Origin: Erysipelotrichaceae bacterium
GTDB taxonomy: Bacteria; Bacillota_I; Bacilli_A; Erysipelotrichales; Erysipelotrichaceae
Direction of reading: 5' to 3'
Length of the DNA stretch: 8,401 bases
Assembly (NCBI GenBank): GCA_003446295.1
Contig: DMBB01000196.1
Location: 1 to 8,401 of the forward strand
Positions 1 to 6,046 of this stretch are shown piece after piece. The notes under the pieces are model-generated. The model ran no database searches. It was not told where the DNA came from and worked only from the letters and a program-made list of their open reading frames with translations. Positions within the stretch are counted from its first letter, which is position 1; every line of letters starts with the position of its first letter. Made by a program: the position numbers and the translations under genes.

Positions 1-794
1 TTATAATCCCCCTCAATGAACGGTGCGGACGCCTTCATCTGACGGATCACAGGCTCACACAGATGCGGAGCCATACGGCTGCATTCCAGATCATAGATCG
101 CCTTGCCGAGTTTGCCGAGCGCATTATGTACCGGCGGATATGCTGAATGACCGCCTTTATCATCCACATAGAATTCATGGTCGGCATAACCTTTTTCAGA
201 AACGAATATGGTGGCAACATAGCTGCCGTCTTCCCTGCGGGAAACACCGCCGCATTCATCAATTGCCATACCGAGCTGGACGCCCCTGCTTTTCAATTCA
301 TCATGCAGGATCTGTCCGGCAGCACCGGGTCCGCCCATGATCTCCTCGTTATATCCGAACGCAAGATAAAGATCATAATCAGGAACAAATCCATCTGCGA
401 TCAGCAGTTCCAAAGCATCCAGATATGCCTGGATATTGCACTTGGAATCTGTTGTTCCTCTGCCATGCAGAATGCCTTCCTCATCCAGATGACCTGAAAA
501 AGGAGGATATTTCCACATTGCATGATCTCCTTCGGGAACAACATCCTGATGTGCTGTCATCAGGAGCGGAAGCTGCTCAGACTTCCCGGTTCCCTTCCAT
601 GTATACAACAAGGCACATTTGCCTATCACTTCCCGCTTTAATGTACGATGCACCAACGGATAAGCTTCTTCCAGATACGCATGCAGCTTTTTGAATTCTT
701 CGACACGTGTCTTTTCAGGATCACTGCTGGAAACGGTAGGGATCTGTACCATACCCTGGAGATGCTTAATAAACAGATCTTTATCAAACTTCAT
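1..794 (-). CDS. M20 family metallopeptidase (carboxypeptidase-like), partial: C-terminus lies beyond the window
   Basis: Zinc peptidase of the M20 clan, likely cytosolic, cleaving dipeptides or N-acyl amino acids. Only the first 264 residues are present; the frame is open to base 1. Visible M20 landmarks in order: AHQDVVPEG (metal His82 and Asp84), GRGTTDSK (bridging metal Asp116), FGYNEEIMGG (catalytic Glu150, metal Glu151), AIDECGG (metal Asp179) and GGHSAYP (His216, dimerisation lid). The spacing and the W..PPFSG and GRGTTDSK signatures look most like the Gly-Xaa carboxypeptidase/PM20D1 branch, but PepV or ArgE-like relatives cannot be excluded without the C-terminus, so the substrate is open. 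The start ATG at 794 is preceded by AAAGGG with a 10-nt gap, and a good promoter lies just upstream at 822-850, so it is its own transcription unit after the kdpE hairpin. All metal ligands seen so far are intact, so it should be active if complete. Confidence 0.9.
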   Translation of the reverse strand, partial: MKFDKDLFIKHLQGMVQIPTVSSSDPEKTRVEEFKKLHAYLEEAYPLVHRTLKREVIGKCALLYTWKGTGKSEQLPLLMTAHQDVVPEGDHAMWKYPPFSGHLDEEGILHGRGTTDSKCNIQAYLDALELLIADGFVPDYDLYLAFGYNEEIMGGPGAAGQILHDELKSRGVQLGMAIDECGGVSRREDGSYVATIFVSEKGYADHEFYVDDKGGHSAYPPVHNALGKLGKAIYDLECSRMAPHLCEPVIRQMKASAPFIEGDY

Positions 795-821
795 AATACA
801 ACTGCCCTTTCTTTGAACTAC

Positions 822-850
822 ATTATACAGATTTGAATCACCTGCGTCAT
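822..850 (-). promoter_or_regulatory. Sigma-A-type promoter of the M20 peptidase gene
   Basis: On the minus strand a perfect -10 TATAAT (827 to 822) follows an ATGACG -35 (850 to 845, 4 of 6 matches) with a 17-nt spacer. The predicted start is near 815, giving a leader of about 20 nt that holds the AAAGGG ribosome site. This separates the peptidase gene from the kdpDE operon upstream. Confidence 0.7.
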
Positions 851-899
851 TGATACCACACTGTATTCTCCGGTAAATCGGAAGCCTGTATGAAATTTA

Positions 900-951
900 T
901 GAAAACGCGCTGTATTTCCGTACATAACACCTATGTTCAGAAATACAACGC
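900..951 (-). terminator. Hairpin, probable terminator of the ktrA-kdpDE operon
   Basis: Bases 907-951 form a 12-pair stem (one mismatch, C910 against A948) between GCGCTGTATTTC and GAAATACAACGC. Inside it is a second ACATA/TATGT stem with a 5-nt loop. It begins 18 nt after the kdpE stop. Read on the minus strand it is followed by CG and then TTTTC, so the U-tract is short. It is placed where a terminator is expected but could instead be an operator or an mRNA-stabilising structure. Confidence 0.5.
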
Positions 952-968
952 TGTTGATTTACTCATGA

Positions 969-1664
969 TCAGAGACGTATCATCTGATATCCGATCCCGA
1001 CATGTGTCTGGATCATACTCTGTTCACTGTCATCCGTCTCCAGTTTCTTCCTCAATGATGTAATGAACACTCTCAGCGAACCGGAATCATTTTCCGATGC
1101 ACTCCCCCATATCTCTCTGATGATATAGTTCCGCGTCAATACTTTGCCGATATTCACAGCAAGCAGACAGAGCAGCTTATATTCGATCGGCGTCAGTTTC
1201 AGTTCATTCTGATTCAGATATGCAAGTCCTGCAGCGTAATCGATTCTGAGCTTCCCATTCACAAATTCCGGGTTCTCCGGATACTCTTTTTTCATCAGAA
1301 CCGATCTTCTCTGGGCTGCCCGTATCCTTGCCATCAGCTCCTCTACAGAAAACGGCTTTGTCAGATAATCATCTGCGCCGGCATCCAATGCTTCGATCTT
1401 GTCTGCTGTTTCACTGCGTGCACTCAGAACAATGATTGGTATCTGCGACCATGTACGCACTCTTCGTATTACTTCGATCCCGTCCATGTCCGGCAGTCCC
1501 AGATCAAGCAGAATGATATCCGGCTGATGCGATGACGCCAGCATGATCCCGGATGCTCCGTTCGCAGCCGTGAGCACATTATATTCATGCATGGACAATG
1601 TCGAAGAGATCAGGTTTCTGACCGAATTGTCATCTTCTATTGTCAATATCTGGATCTGTTTCAT
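969..1664 (-). CDS. kdpE: KdpE-type response regulator (OmpR/PhoB family)
   Basis: Cytosolic transcription regulator of 231 residues, the full family length. The receiver domain (about 1-118) has the acidic pair Asp11/Asp12, phospho-acceptor Asp54 in LLDLGLPDMDG, Ser81 in IIVLSAR and Lys103 in DDYLTKPF. The DNA-binding winged helix (about 130-230) has the OmpR-class LTPIEYKLLCLL and VFITSLRKKLE segments. The DLGLPDMDG and RTW.QIPIIVLSAR stretches are characteristic of KdpE rather than PhoP/PhoB. It is last in the operon and overlaps the end of kdpD by 35 nt (1630-1664), with GAGGTG about 8 nt before the ATG, so translation is probably coupled and the two proteins made together. It should be phosphorylated by the adjacent KdpD. 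Likely targets are K+ uptake genes; no kdpFABC is nearby, and the direct repeats before ktrA (4388-4438) are a plausible binding site. Confidence 0.93.
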   Translation of the reverse strand: MKQIQILTIEDDNSVRNLISSTLSMHEYNVLTAANGASGIMLASSHQPDIILLDLGLPDMDGIEVIRRVRTWSQIPIIVLSARSETADKIEALDAGADDYLTKPFSVEELMARIRAAQRRSVLMKKEYPENPEFVNGKLRIDYAAGLAYLNQNELKLTPIEYKLLCLLAVNIGKVLTRNYIIREIWGSASENDSGSLRVFITSLRKKLETDDSEQSMIQTHVGIGYQMIRL

Positions 1665-3495
1665 TGATATTCACCTCATTCACCGGAAGTGTAAATGTAA
1701 ATACTGCTCCATGCGGATCATTATCCGACACATATATTTCCCCTTGATGCGCTTCTACAATGGTTCTGCACAAGTAAAGGCCCAGTCCGCTGCTCCTTGA
1801 TTTGTCGGAGACTTCATTCCCGCAGCTGTAGAAGATATCGAAGATCTTTTCCTTCTGATCGTCAGGAACACCCGGACCGTTGTCAGCAACTTTCACCAGA
1901 AGTTTATTCCCTGCCTGTTCATAACTGATCTCAATACGTGAATGTTCCTGTGTATACTTGATCGCATTGTTGACGATATTGATGATCACCTGAACGATCA
2001 GTTTGCCGTCAACCTGAACAAACACAGGATCAGATCTGTGGAACACGATGCTGTGTCTGTCCTTCAGCCGGTTGATATGCCTGAGCGCTTCATCAATAAT
2101 ATCTCCGATCTCTTCGATCTGGATCTGAAGCTTTACTTCTTCCTGATTCATCCTCGAAACAGAAAGAAGATTCTCCACAAGATCGATCAGCCAGCTTGAA
2201 TCATCAAACATATCCTGATACATCTCATTTCTGATGACCGGATCGATCTGATCTCCGCTGTTCAGCAGATTGCTGGCATTGCCGTATATGCCTGTGAGCG
2301 GTGTTCTAAGATCGTGAGAGATAGTCCTCAGAAGATTTGCACGGTATTTTTCGTTCTGTGCTGCAAGCTCTGCCTGTTCCCTCGCATGCCGGTTGAACAT
2401 ATTTGTCAGTGCCAGCGAGCACTCTGAAACGATCGACTGGGCAATGTTCATCTCATCTGTATCCAGAGGCTGATCCGCTGTATCAACGCTGAAACAGCCG
2501 ATGTCCATCCTGTTGATGCGGACCGGAAGATTCAGATACTTCTGATCTCCCTTCTGCACTTCCTTTGCATACAGGACTTCCCGTTTGAGCAGCTTGCGGA
2601 TCTGTGTCAGAGTCGCATGAATGATCTCATCCTCAGTTTCAGCAAGATCCAGCATCTTGTTGGTATCCAGAAGGATCATCGTACGGTTGACGGTCTCAGC
2701 TGACTGCTTAGCCGAGTATTTCAGACGTACTGCAAGCGTGCTGGTGATAAACGAGACCAGAAACATGACCAGGAACGTAAACGGATAACCTGTTTCATAT
2801 ACAAACAGCGTAAAACGCGGTTCGGTAAACAGAAAATTAAACAGCACAACACTTGCTGTAGAACTGATCAGACTGTAGATCTGGTACTCTGTCACAAGTG
2901 AAAGAACAACAGCGCCAAGGATGAATACCATGATGATATTTGCCTCGGAAAAATGACTCAGATAAAACACTTCACCGATCAGCGTCACTGCCGCAAATAC
3001 TGCCACAGACTTCAGAAGATCCATCCAGGAGAACCCGAACAGGCCGCCCAAACGGTTCAGACTGTAAGTTTTCATGTCCTTATCAGGAATGATATCGATT
3101 GCTATATCCGACACATATTTCAGAATCTGATCCAAAAGCGAACGCTTCAGCCATTTGCCGCTTCTGTGCATACTGCGTCCGATCACGATCCTGGTAATGC
3201 CGTTTGCCTCCGCAAACTGGCTGATCTGGAAAGCAATATCATCACCCTTGATGTATTTCACATCAGCACCGTTCGCACGAGCCAGTTCCGTATTCTGCTT
3301 TAAGCGTTCTTCATCCTGACTGGAAGTGCCGTAATACGGTGAAGGAGACTGTACATACAGGGCTGTCAGCCTGGCATCAAGTGATGTCTTCATCTGGGCC
3401 GCATATAAAATCACCTTCGCATTCGAAGGCGAAGATGACAAGCATACAAGTATATGCTCATCCTGATATTTTCTTCGATATACGCTTTCGTTCAT
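1630..3495 (-). CDS. kdpD: Short KdpD-type sensor histidine kinase lacking the N-terminal KdpD domain
   Basis: Membrane histidine kinase for K+/osmotic signalling, 621 residues against about 890 in the classical protein. Order of domains: universal-stress (Usp) domain about 13-137; DUF4118 membrane block about 158-258 with four helices and the conserved NFLFTEPRF; a GAF-like region about 275-365; HisKA with His394 in TISHDLRTPLTG; HATPase with N-box NIVNNAIKYT (506-515), G1 DNGPG (538-542) and G2 SSGLGLYL (568-575). All catalytic boxes are intact. What is missing is the roughly 210-250-residue ATP-binding KdpD domain that precedes Usp in Escherichia coli. The Usp domain carries S20-S-S22, then 20 residues, then LTALY (43-47), matching the SxS-X20-FTAxY c-di-AMP motif known from Staphylococcus KdpD. 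AAGGA 8 nt before the ATG supports the start. The gene overlaps its upstream neighbour by 38 nt and kdpE by 35 nt. Confidence 0.92.
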   Translation of the reverse strand: MNESVYRRKYQDEHILVCLSSSPSNAKVILYAAQMKTSLDARLTALYVQSPSPYYGTSSQDEERLKQNTELARANGADVKYIKGDDIAFQISQFAEANGITRIVIGRSMHRSGKWLKRSLLDQILKYVSDIAIDIIPDKDMKTYSLNRLGGLFGFSWMDLLKSVAVFAAVTLIGEVFYLSHFSEANIIMVFILGAVVLSLVTEYQIYSLISSTASVVLFNFLFTEPRFTLFVYETGYPFTFLVMFLVSFITSTLAVRLKYSAKQSAETVNRTMILLDTNKMLDLAETEDEIIHATLTQIRKLLKREVLYAKEVQKGDQKYLNLPVRINRMDIGCFSVDTADQPLDTDEMNIAQSIVSECSLALTNMFNRHAREQAELAAQNEKYRANLLRTISHDLRTPLTGIYGNASNLLNSGDQIDPVIRNEMYQDMFDDSSWLIDLVENLLSVSRMNQEEVKLQIQIEEIGDIIDEALRHINRLKDRHSIVFHRSDPVFVQVDGKLIVQVIINIVNNAIKYTQEHSRIEISYEQAGNKLLVKVADNGPGVPDDQKEKIFDIFYSCGNEVSDKSRSSGLGLYLCRTIVEAHQGEIYVSDNDPHGAVFTFTLPVNEVNINETDPDIDNRR

Positions 3496-3670
3496 GACCG
3501 AAATCCTTTTCCAGCAAAAATCGGTGTTGGTTTTCTTCAGTTGTGTCGTCTTCTTTCACACGATGAAGCTGAAGATCAATCAGGTAACTGCTTAGTTTGT
3601 TGGCACTGTACAATGCGAGGCCCATCATTATGCATGTTCCAACCAACAGCACAAATTCCATAGATATCAT
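3458..3670 (-). CDS. Small single-helix membrane protein between ktrA and kdpD, unrecognised
   Basis: Seventy residues that I do not recognise. Residues about 4-23 form one hydrophobic helix (EFVLLVGTCIMMGLALYSA), followed by a short amphipathic stretch and a highly charged, Lys/Arg/Glu-rich tail to the end. The positive tail suggests an N-out, C-in orientation. It starts 16 nt after the ktrA stop and ends 38 nt inside kdpD, so it is a member of the operon and probably translationally coupled. There is no convincing Shine-Dalgarno site; an alternative start is Met4 at 3661, just before the helix. By position it could assist KdpD sensing or the Ktr complex, much as the small KdpF peptide sits with the Kdp pump, but it is longer than KdpF and no sequence likeness was evident. 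Reality of the gene: likely, because the frame fits exactly between two real genes and has a coherent membrane-protein pattern. Confidence 0.7.
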   Translation of the reverse strand: MISMEFVLLVGTCIMMGLALYSANKLSSYLIDLQLHRVKEDDTTEENQHRFLLEKDFGHERKRISKKISG

Positions 3671-3686
3671 AGCATACCCGGATCAT

Positions 3687-4337
3687 TCATCTGCGGCTAA
3701 ACATCTTCTGAACGTCCTTATAGGCCCCTGCAACAAGCAAAGACGTATCTGATGTGAACCGTGTTTCAGGTGTCAGCATAATATTTGTCTTTCCGTTTTC
3801 TTTGATTCCGACAATATTCACACTGTATTTTTTTCTGACATCCAGCTGACCAAGTGTTTTGCCGATCCAAGGTGCGGGTACCTGCACTTCAAACAAAGCC
3901 GTATCCTGGTCGATCTCAAAAAAATTGAGAATATGTTCCGTCCCGAATCGGAATGCGATCCATTCTCCAAGCTGTGCTTCTGGATAAACGACCTCATCTG
4001 CACCGTTGCGCTGAAGGAACTTCGCATGAACATCACGGCAGGCTCTTGCCACCACAAAACGGGCACCAAGCTCTTTCAGCAGACTGGTGGTTTCCAGTGA
4101 GCTCTGAAAATCATCACCGATCGCTACGATGCACATATCAAAATCCCTGACACCAAGCTTCCCAAGAAACCTGCTGTCTGTACTGTCACCGATCTGTGCG
4201 TATGTCACATAGGAAATCACGTCATTGATCGATGATTCTTTAATATCCACTGCCATTACATCATGGCCAAGATCATACAGTTTACGTGCTGCATGCCTTC
4301 CAAAACGGCCCATGCCGATCACCAATACTGATTTCAT
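3687..4337 (-). CDS. ktrA: KtrA/TrkA-type potassium channel gating subunit (RCK)
   Basis: Cytosolic regulatory ring subunit of a Ktr/Trk potassium uptake system; it binds nucleotides and gates a KtrB-type membrane channel. From the chosen start it is 216 residues, typical for KtrA. The RCK_N Rossmann domain (about 1-125) opens with VIGMGRFG (Gly8, Gly10, Gly13) and acidic Asp31 after the second strand for the ribose. The RCK_C domain (about 135-216) has the EVQVPAPWIGKTLGQLDVRKKY pattern; in other Gram-positives this domain binds c-di-AMP. The frame extends 16 codons further to 4385, but that ATG has no ribosome site, whereas GGAGG lies 11 nt before the ATG at 4337 and a second GGAGG just behind it. 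It is the first gene of the operon: a terminator and direct repeats lie directly upstream. No ktrB channel gene is adjacent, which is unusual. Confidence 0.92.
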   Translation of the reverse strand: MKSVLVIGMGRFGRHAARKLYDLGHDVMAVDIKESSINDVISYVTYAQIGDSTDSRFLGKLGVRDFDMCIVAIGDDFQSSLETTSLLKELGARFVVARACRDVHAKFLQRNGADEVVYPEAQLGEWIAFRFGTEHILNFFEIDQDTALFEVQVPAPWIGKTLGQLDVRKKYSVNIVGIKENGKTNIMLTPETRFTSDTSLLVAGAYKDVQKMFSRR

Positions 4338-4348
4338 ATTATGATATA

Positions 4349-4362
4349 CCTCCGCTGCCTCC
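4349..4362 (-). promoter_or_regulatory. Double GGAGG ribosome binding site that decides the ktrA start
   Basis: Two GGAGG motifs (4353 to 4349 and 4362 to 4358) sit 11 and 20 nt before the ATG at 4337. The longer start at 4385 has only TGCTTTGA before it and lies close to the likely promoter, so the inner start is preferred. Confidence 0.75.
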
Positions 4363-4371
4363 GGTAATTTA

Positions 4372-4377
4372 TGTATA
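4372..4377 (-). promoter_or_regulatory. Possible -10 element of the ktrA operon
   Basis: TATACA on the minus strand, with no good -35 hexamer 16-18 nt upstream. If real, transcription starts near 4365 and the proximal operator copy covers the -35 region, as expected for a promoter that needs an activator. The -10 assignment is weak. Confidence 0.35.
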
Positions 4378-4387
4378 TCATTCAAAG

Positions 4388-4438
4388 CATTAAGACAGTG
4401 TTAACATTGGTGTCCGCCCCGTTAAGATTGTGTTAAGA
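4388..4438 (-). promoter_or_regulatory. Tandem direct-repeat operator upstream of ktrA (OmpR/PhoB-family type)
   Basis: On the minus strand there are two pairs of half-sites: TTAACA-N5-TTAACG (4436 to 4420) and TTAACA-N5-TTAATG (4404 to 4388). Half-sites are 11 nt apart within pairs and 21 nt apart between pairs, so all four fall on one face of the helix. The two 17-nt blocks at 4390-4406 and 4422-4438 agree at 14 positions. TTAACA-N5-TTAACA is the known layout of sites for PhoP/PhoB-like regulators; KdpE, encoded in this operon, belongs to that family. The binding protein is inferred. Confidence 0.65.
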
Positions 4439-4462
4439 AAAAGCCGGGTCAATGACCCGGCT
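4438..4462 (-). terminator. Rho-independent terminator of the lipoprotein gene
   Basis: A perfect 9-pair GC-rich stem (AGCCGGGTC, 3-nt loop, GACCCGGCT; 4442-4462) is followed on the minus strand by TTTTTC. It begins 15 nt after the stop of the lipoprotein gene and isolates it from ktrA. Its U-tract touches the distal operator copy of the ktrA operon. Confidence 0.92.
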
Positions 4463-4476
4463 CTGAAACTGTTATA

Positions 4477-5799
4477 TCAGTGACCGCCTCTAGGACCGCC
4501 AAAGCCGCCCTGTTTGCCTCCGAAGCCACCCTGCTGACCTCCGAAACCGCCCTGCTGGCCTCCGAAACCGCCCTGCATTCCTCCTCCCATCATGGAGTTG
4601 GTCAGAGTTGTGATCTGTGTCCCGTTGACGATGACTGTTCCGCCTGTCATCTGTCCGGCACCATCATAATCGAACGCAAACTGAGCAGTGATCTTGATAT
4701 TTCCGCCGCTGATATAGAGATTCCCGTTGGAATCGATCGCATCTGTATCACCGCTGCCCATTTCAATGGTCAGATCACCGCCTGTGATCTCGATCGTCGG
4801 TGTATAGGAGCTTGACTTTCTTGATGCATTGATCCCGTCATCTGATGCTTTTACAGCGATCGTACCATCATTGATCTGCAGATAAGTTCCTTCTATGCCT
4901 TCACTTGCATTCACTGTGATCGTACCGCCATCGATCTGTACGATCGTTGTGCCGTGGATCCCGTCATCACCGCTTGTGATGTCCAGAGTCCCGCCGCAGA
5001 TGTAAACATAACCGACTGTATCATCCTCATCATTTTCACTGTGAATACCGTCTTTATCTGTGACGATCGTAATATTGCCTCCGGCTACAGCCACTGAATC
5101 GTTTGCTTCAAGAGCATCTCCTGTGCATGTGATATTCAGTGTACTGCCTGTGATCTTCAGATCATCTTTGGAAGTGATGCCGTTGTCTGAAGATGAGATA
5201 TTCAGTGTACCTGTTCCATTGATCACAATATCATCTTTAGAGAAGATAACAGCGTCCGTATTAGTCGTTCCGTCTGCTGCAAATGCACCTGTCACTTTCA
5301 GTGTACTGACAGAATCAGTGGTCGTTACAAACACCTTATCCGCAGACTTCACATAGATCGCAGGACTGTCCGTATTTGTAATGCTGACTGAATCAAGAAC
5401 GATCTGGACCTTATCTTCAGAATCCGCCTCAACAATGATCGTACAGTTTTCTGCGGTTCCGGAAATCACATATACTCCTTCTGCAGTGATCGTAATATCT
5501 GAATTGTCAGAAACCGTATAGTTTACTGCAGAAGACAGATCCGCTGTCTGTTCCAGATCACGATCTGTGAAAATGTCATCTGCTGACATCATGCCCGCTG
5601 CCGAAACATTGACCGCAGTATTTTCTGTCTGACTGCTGTTCTTTGAAACTGCAGCTGTATCAGCCGTTTCAGCCGCTGCTGTTTCAGTACTCTTAACTGA
5701 TGTATTTTCCTCTGCCTGGGCAGCGCCTACTGATGAACATCCTGCCATCAGGACTACCGCTAAACCGGCAAACAGTTTTTCCATATTTCTTCTATTCAT
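4477..5799 (-). CDS. Carbohydrate-binding Cthe_2159-type beta-helix lipoprotein with Gly/Gln/Phe repeat tail
   Basis: Surface lipoprotein of 440 residues. Residues 1-21 form a lipoprotein signal (basic NRRN, hydrophobic LFAGLAVVL, lipobox MAGC, acylated Cys21). A Ser/Thr/Ala/Glu-rich spacer follows to about 75. The body (about 75-395) is made of repeated strands such as GGTLDITSGDDGIHG, GGTITVNASEGIEG and DGTIAVKASDDGINA, the ladder of a right-handed beta-helix. This pattern matches the Cthe_2159 family (Pfam carbohydrate-binding domain DUF4353), whose type member binds pectic polysaccharide. The last 36 or so residues repeat GGFGGQQ about four times. The frame extends 18 codons to 5853, but AGGAGG lies directly before the ATG at 5799, and only this start puts the signal peptide at the N-terminus. 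A single gene with its own terminator. The ligand is not shown; a structural wall role is the alternative. Confidence 0.85.
   Translation of the reverse strand: MNRRNMEKLFAGLAVVLMAGCSSVGAAQAEENTSVKSTETAAAETADTAAVSKNSSQTENTAVNVSAAGMMSADDIFTDRDLEQTADLSSAVNYTVSDNSDITITAEGVYVISGTAENCTIIVEADSEDKVQIVLDSVSITNTDSPAIYVKSADKVFVTTTDSVSTLKVTGAFAADGTTNTDAVIFSKDDIVINGTGTLNISSSDNGITSKDDLKITGSTLNITCTGDALEANDSVAVAGGNITIVTDKDGIHSENDEDDTVGYVYICGGTLDITSGDDGIHGTTIVQIDGGTITVNASEGIEGTYLQINDGTIAVKASDDGINASRKSSSYTPTIEITGGDLTIEMGSGDTDAIDSNGNLYISGGNIKITAQFAFDYDGAGQMTGGTVIVNGTQITTLTNSMMGGGMQGGFGGQQGGFGGQQGGFGGKQGGFGGPRGGH
4494..4577 (-). repeat. 21-bp tandem repeat encoding the Gly-Gly-Phe-Gly-Gly-Gln-Gln tail
   Basis: About four copies of a 21-bp unit (core ccgaaaccgccctgctgg on the plus strand) at the 3' end of the lipoprotein gene, each encoding seven residues. 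The two central copies are almost identical and the outer ones have drifted (KQ, PR and MQ in place of QQ). Such units can gain or lose copies in frame. Confidence 0.85.
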
Positions 5800-5804
5800 G
5801 GTGT

Positions 5805-5833
5805 CCCTCCTGTAAACCTGTTTCTGTTTACAG
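5805..5833 (-). promoter_or_regulatory. Inverted repeat touching the ribosome binding site of the lipoprotein gene
   Basis: Bases 5810-5833 are a perfect 8-bp inverted repeat (CTGTAAAC and GTTTACAG, 8-nt centre). On the minus strand its last CAG runs straight into GAGGG, so the AG that opens the AGGAGG site lies in the stem. It could be a protein operator or an RNA hairpin that limits ribosome access. A weak TTGACT (with poor -10 candidates) lies just upstream, so the promoter is unresolved. Confidence 0.5.
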
Positions 5834-5989
5834 TTATCAGAATACTCAGTCAATGTGAACTTTTCTGAAACAAATCGTGTCGGATTGTTGAGTATTATTC
5901 AAAAACAGCATGATAGGCTTTTATCTTTTCCGCCCGAAACCAGATATGATTTATCATCATGCCGCAAAAATAAAAAATAAGATTCTCCG

Positions 5990-6003
5990 GTTATGCCCAT
6001 AAC
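5990..6003 (+). promoter_or_regulatory. Palindrome GTTATG-CC-CATAAC upstream of xpt, possible operator
   Basis: A perfect 6-bp-arm inverted repeat with a 2-nt centre, 44 nt before the xpt start and overlapping the expected -35 position of the promoter called at 6015-6023. The position suits a repressor site. It does not resemble the Bacillus PurR box that I know. A second short palindrome, ATGATTTATCAT, lies at 5946-5957. Confidence 0.4.
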
Positions 6004-6014
6004 AACCATTTTTA

Positions 6015-6023
6015 TGCTAGTAT
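6015..6023 (+). promoter_or_regulatory. Possible extended -10 promoter of xpt
   Basis: TGC-TAGTAT (TG at 6015-6016, hexamer 6018-6023) is an extended -10 element without a recognisable -35. It would give a leader of about 17 nt containing AGGAGG. Overlapping alternatives such as TATGCT (6013-6018) exist. Confidence 0.35.
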
Positions 6024-6046
6024 ACAGGCATTACAGGAGGCCAACA

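Noticed and set aside
23..836. Open frames on the plus strand opposite the M20 peptidase
   Set aside because: They have no family features and run antisense to a gene with all the M20 metal ligands in frame. They are shadows.
4338..4385. Longer KtrA start that would add 16 residues
   Set aside because: No ribosome site before 4385, and it lies next to the operator and likely promoter. The GGAGG before 4337 and the family N-terminus fit the shorter form.
4480..4815. Plus-strand open frame opposite the lipoprotein tail, and the 21-bp repeats as a possible CRISPR
   Set aside because: The frame is a by-product of the repeat composition. The repeats are head to tail with no spacers and lie in a coding region, so it is not a CRISPR array.
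5800..5853. Longer start of the lipoprotein, adding 18 residues
   Set aside because: It would read through the inverted repeat and the AGGAGG site and put a polar segment before the signal peptide.
5834..5945. Small gene or RNA in the divergent spacer between the lipoprotein gene and xpt
   Set aside because: No ribosome-site-led frame and no riboswitch-like conserved core is visible. The stretch is AT-rich and probably only promoter DNA.
5993..6046. Longer start of xpt, adding 18 residues
   Set aside because: It would cover the promoter region and the AGGAGG site; Xpt proteins normally start at the MKLLE-like sequence.
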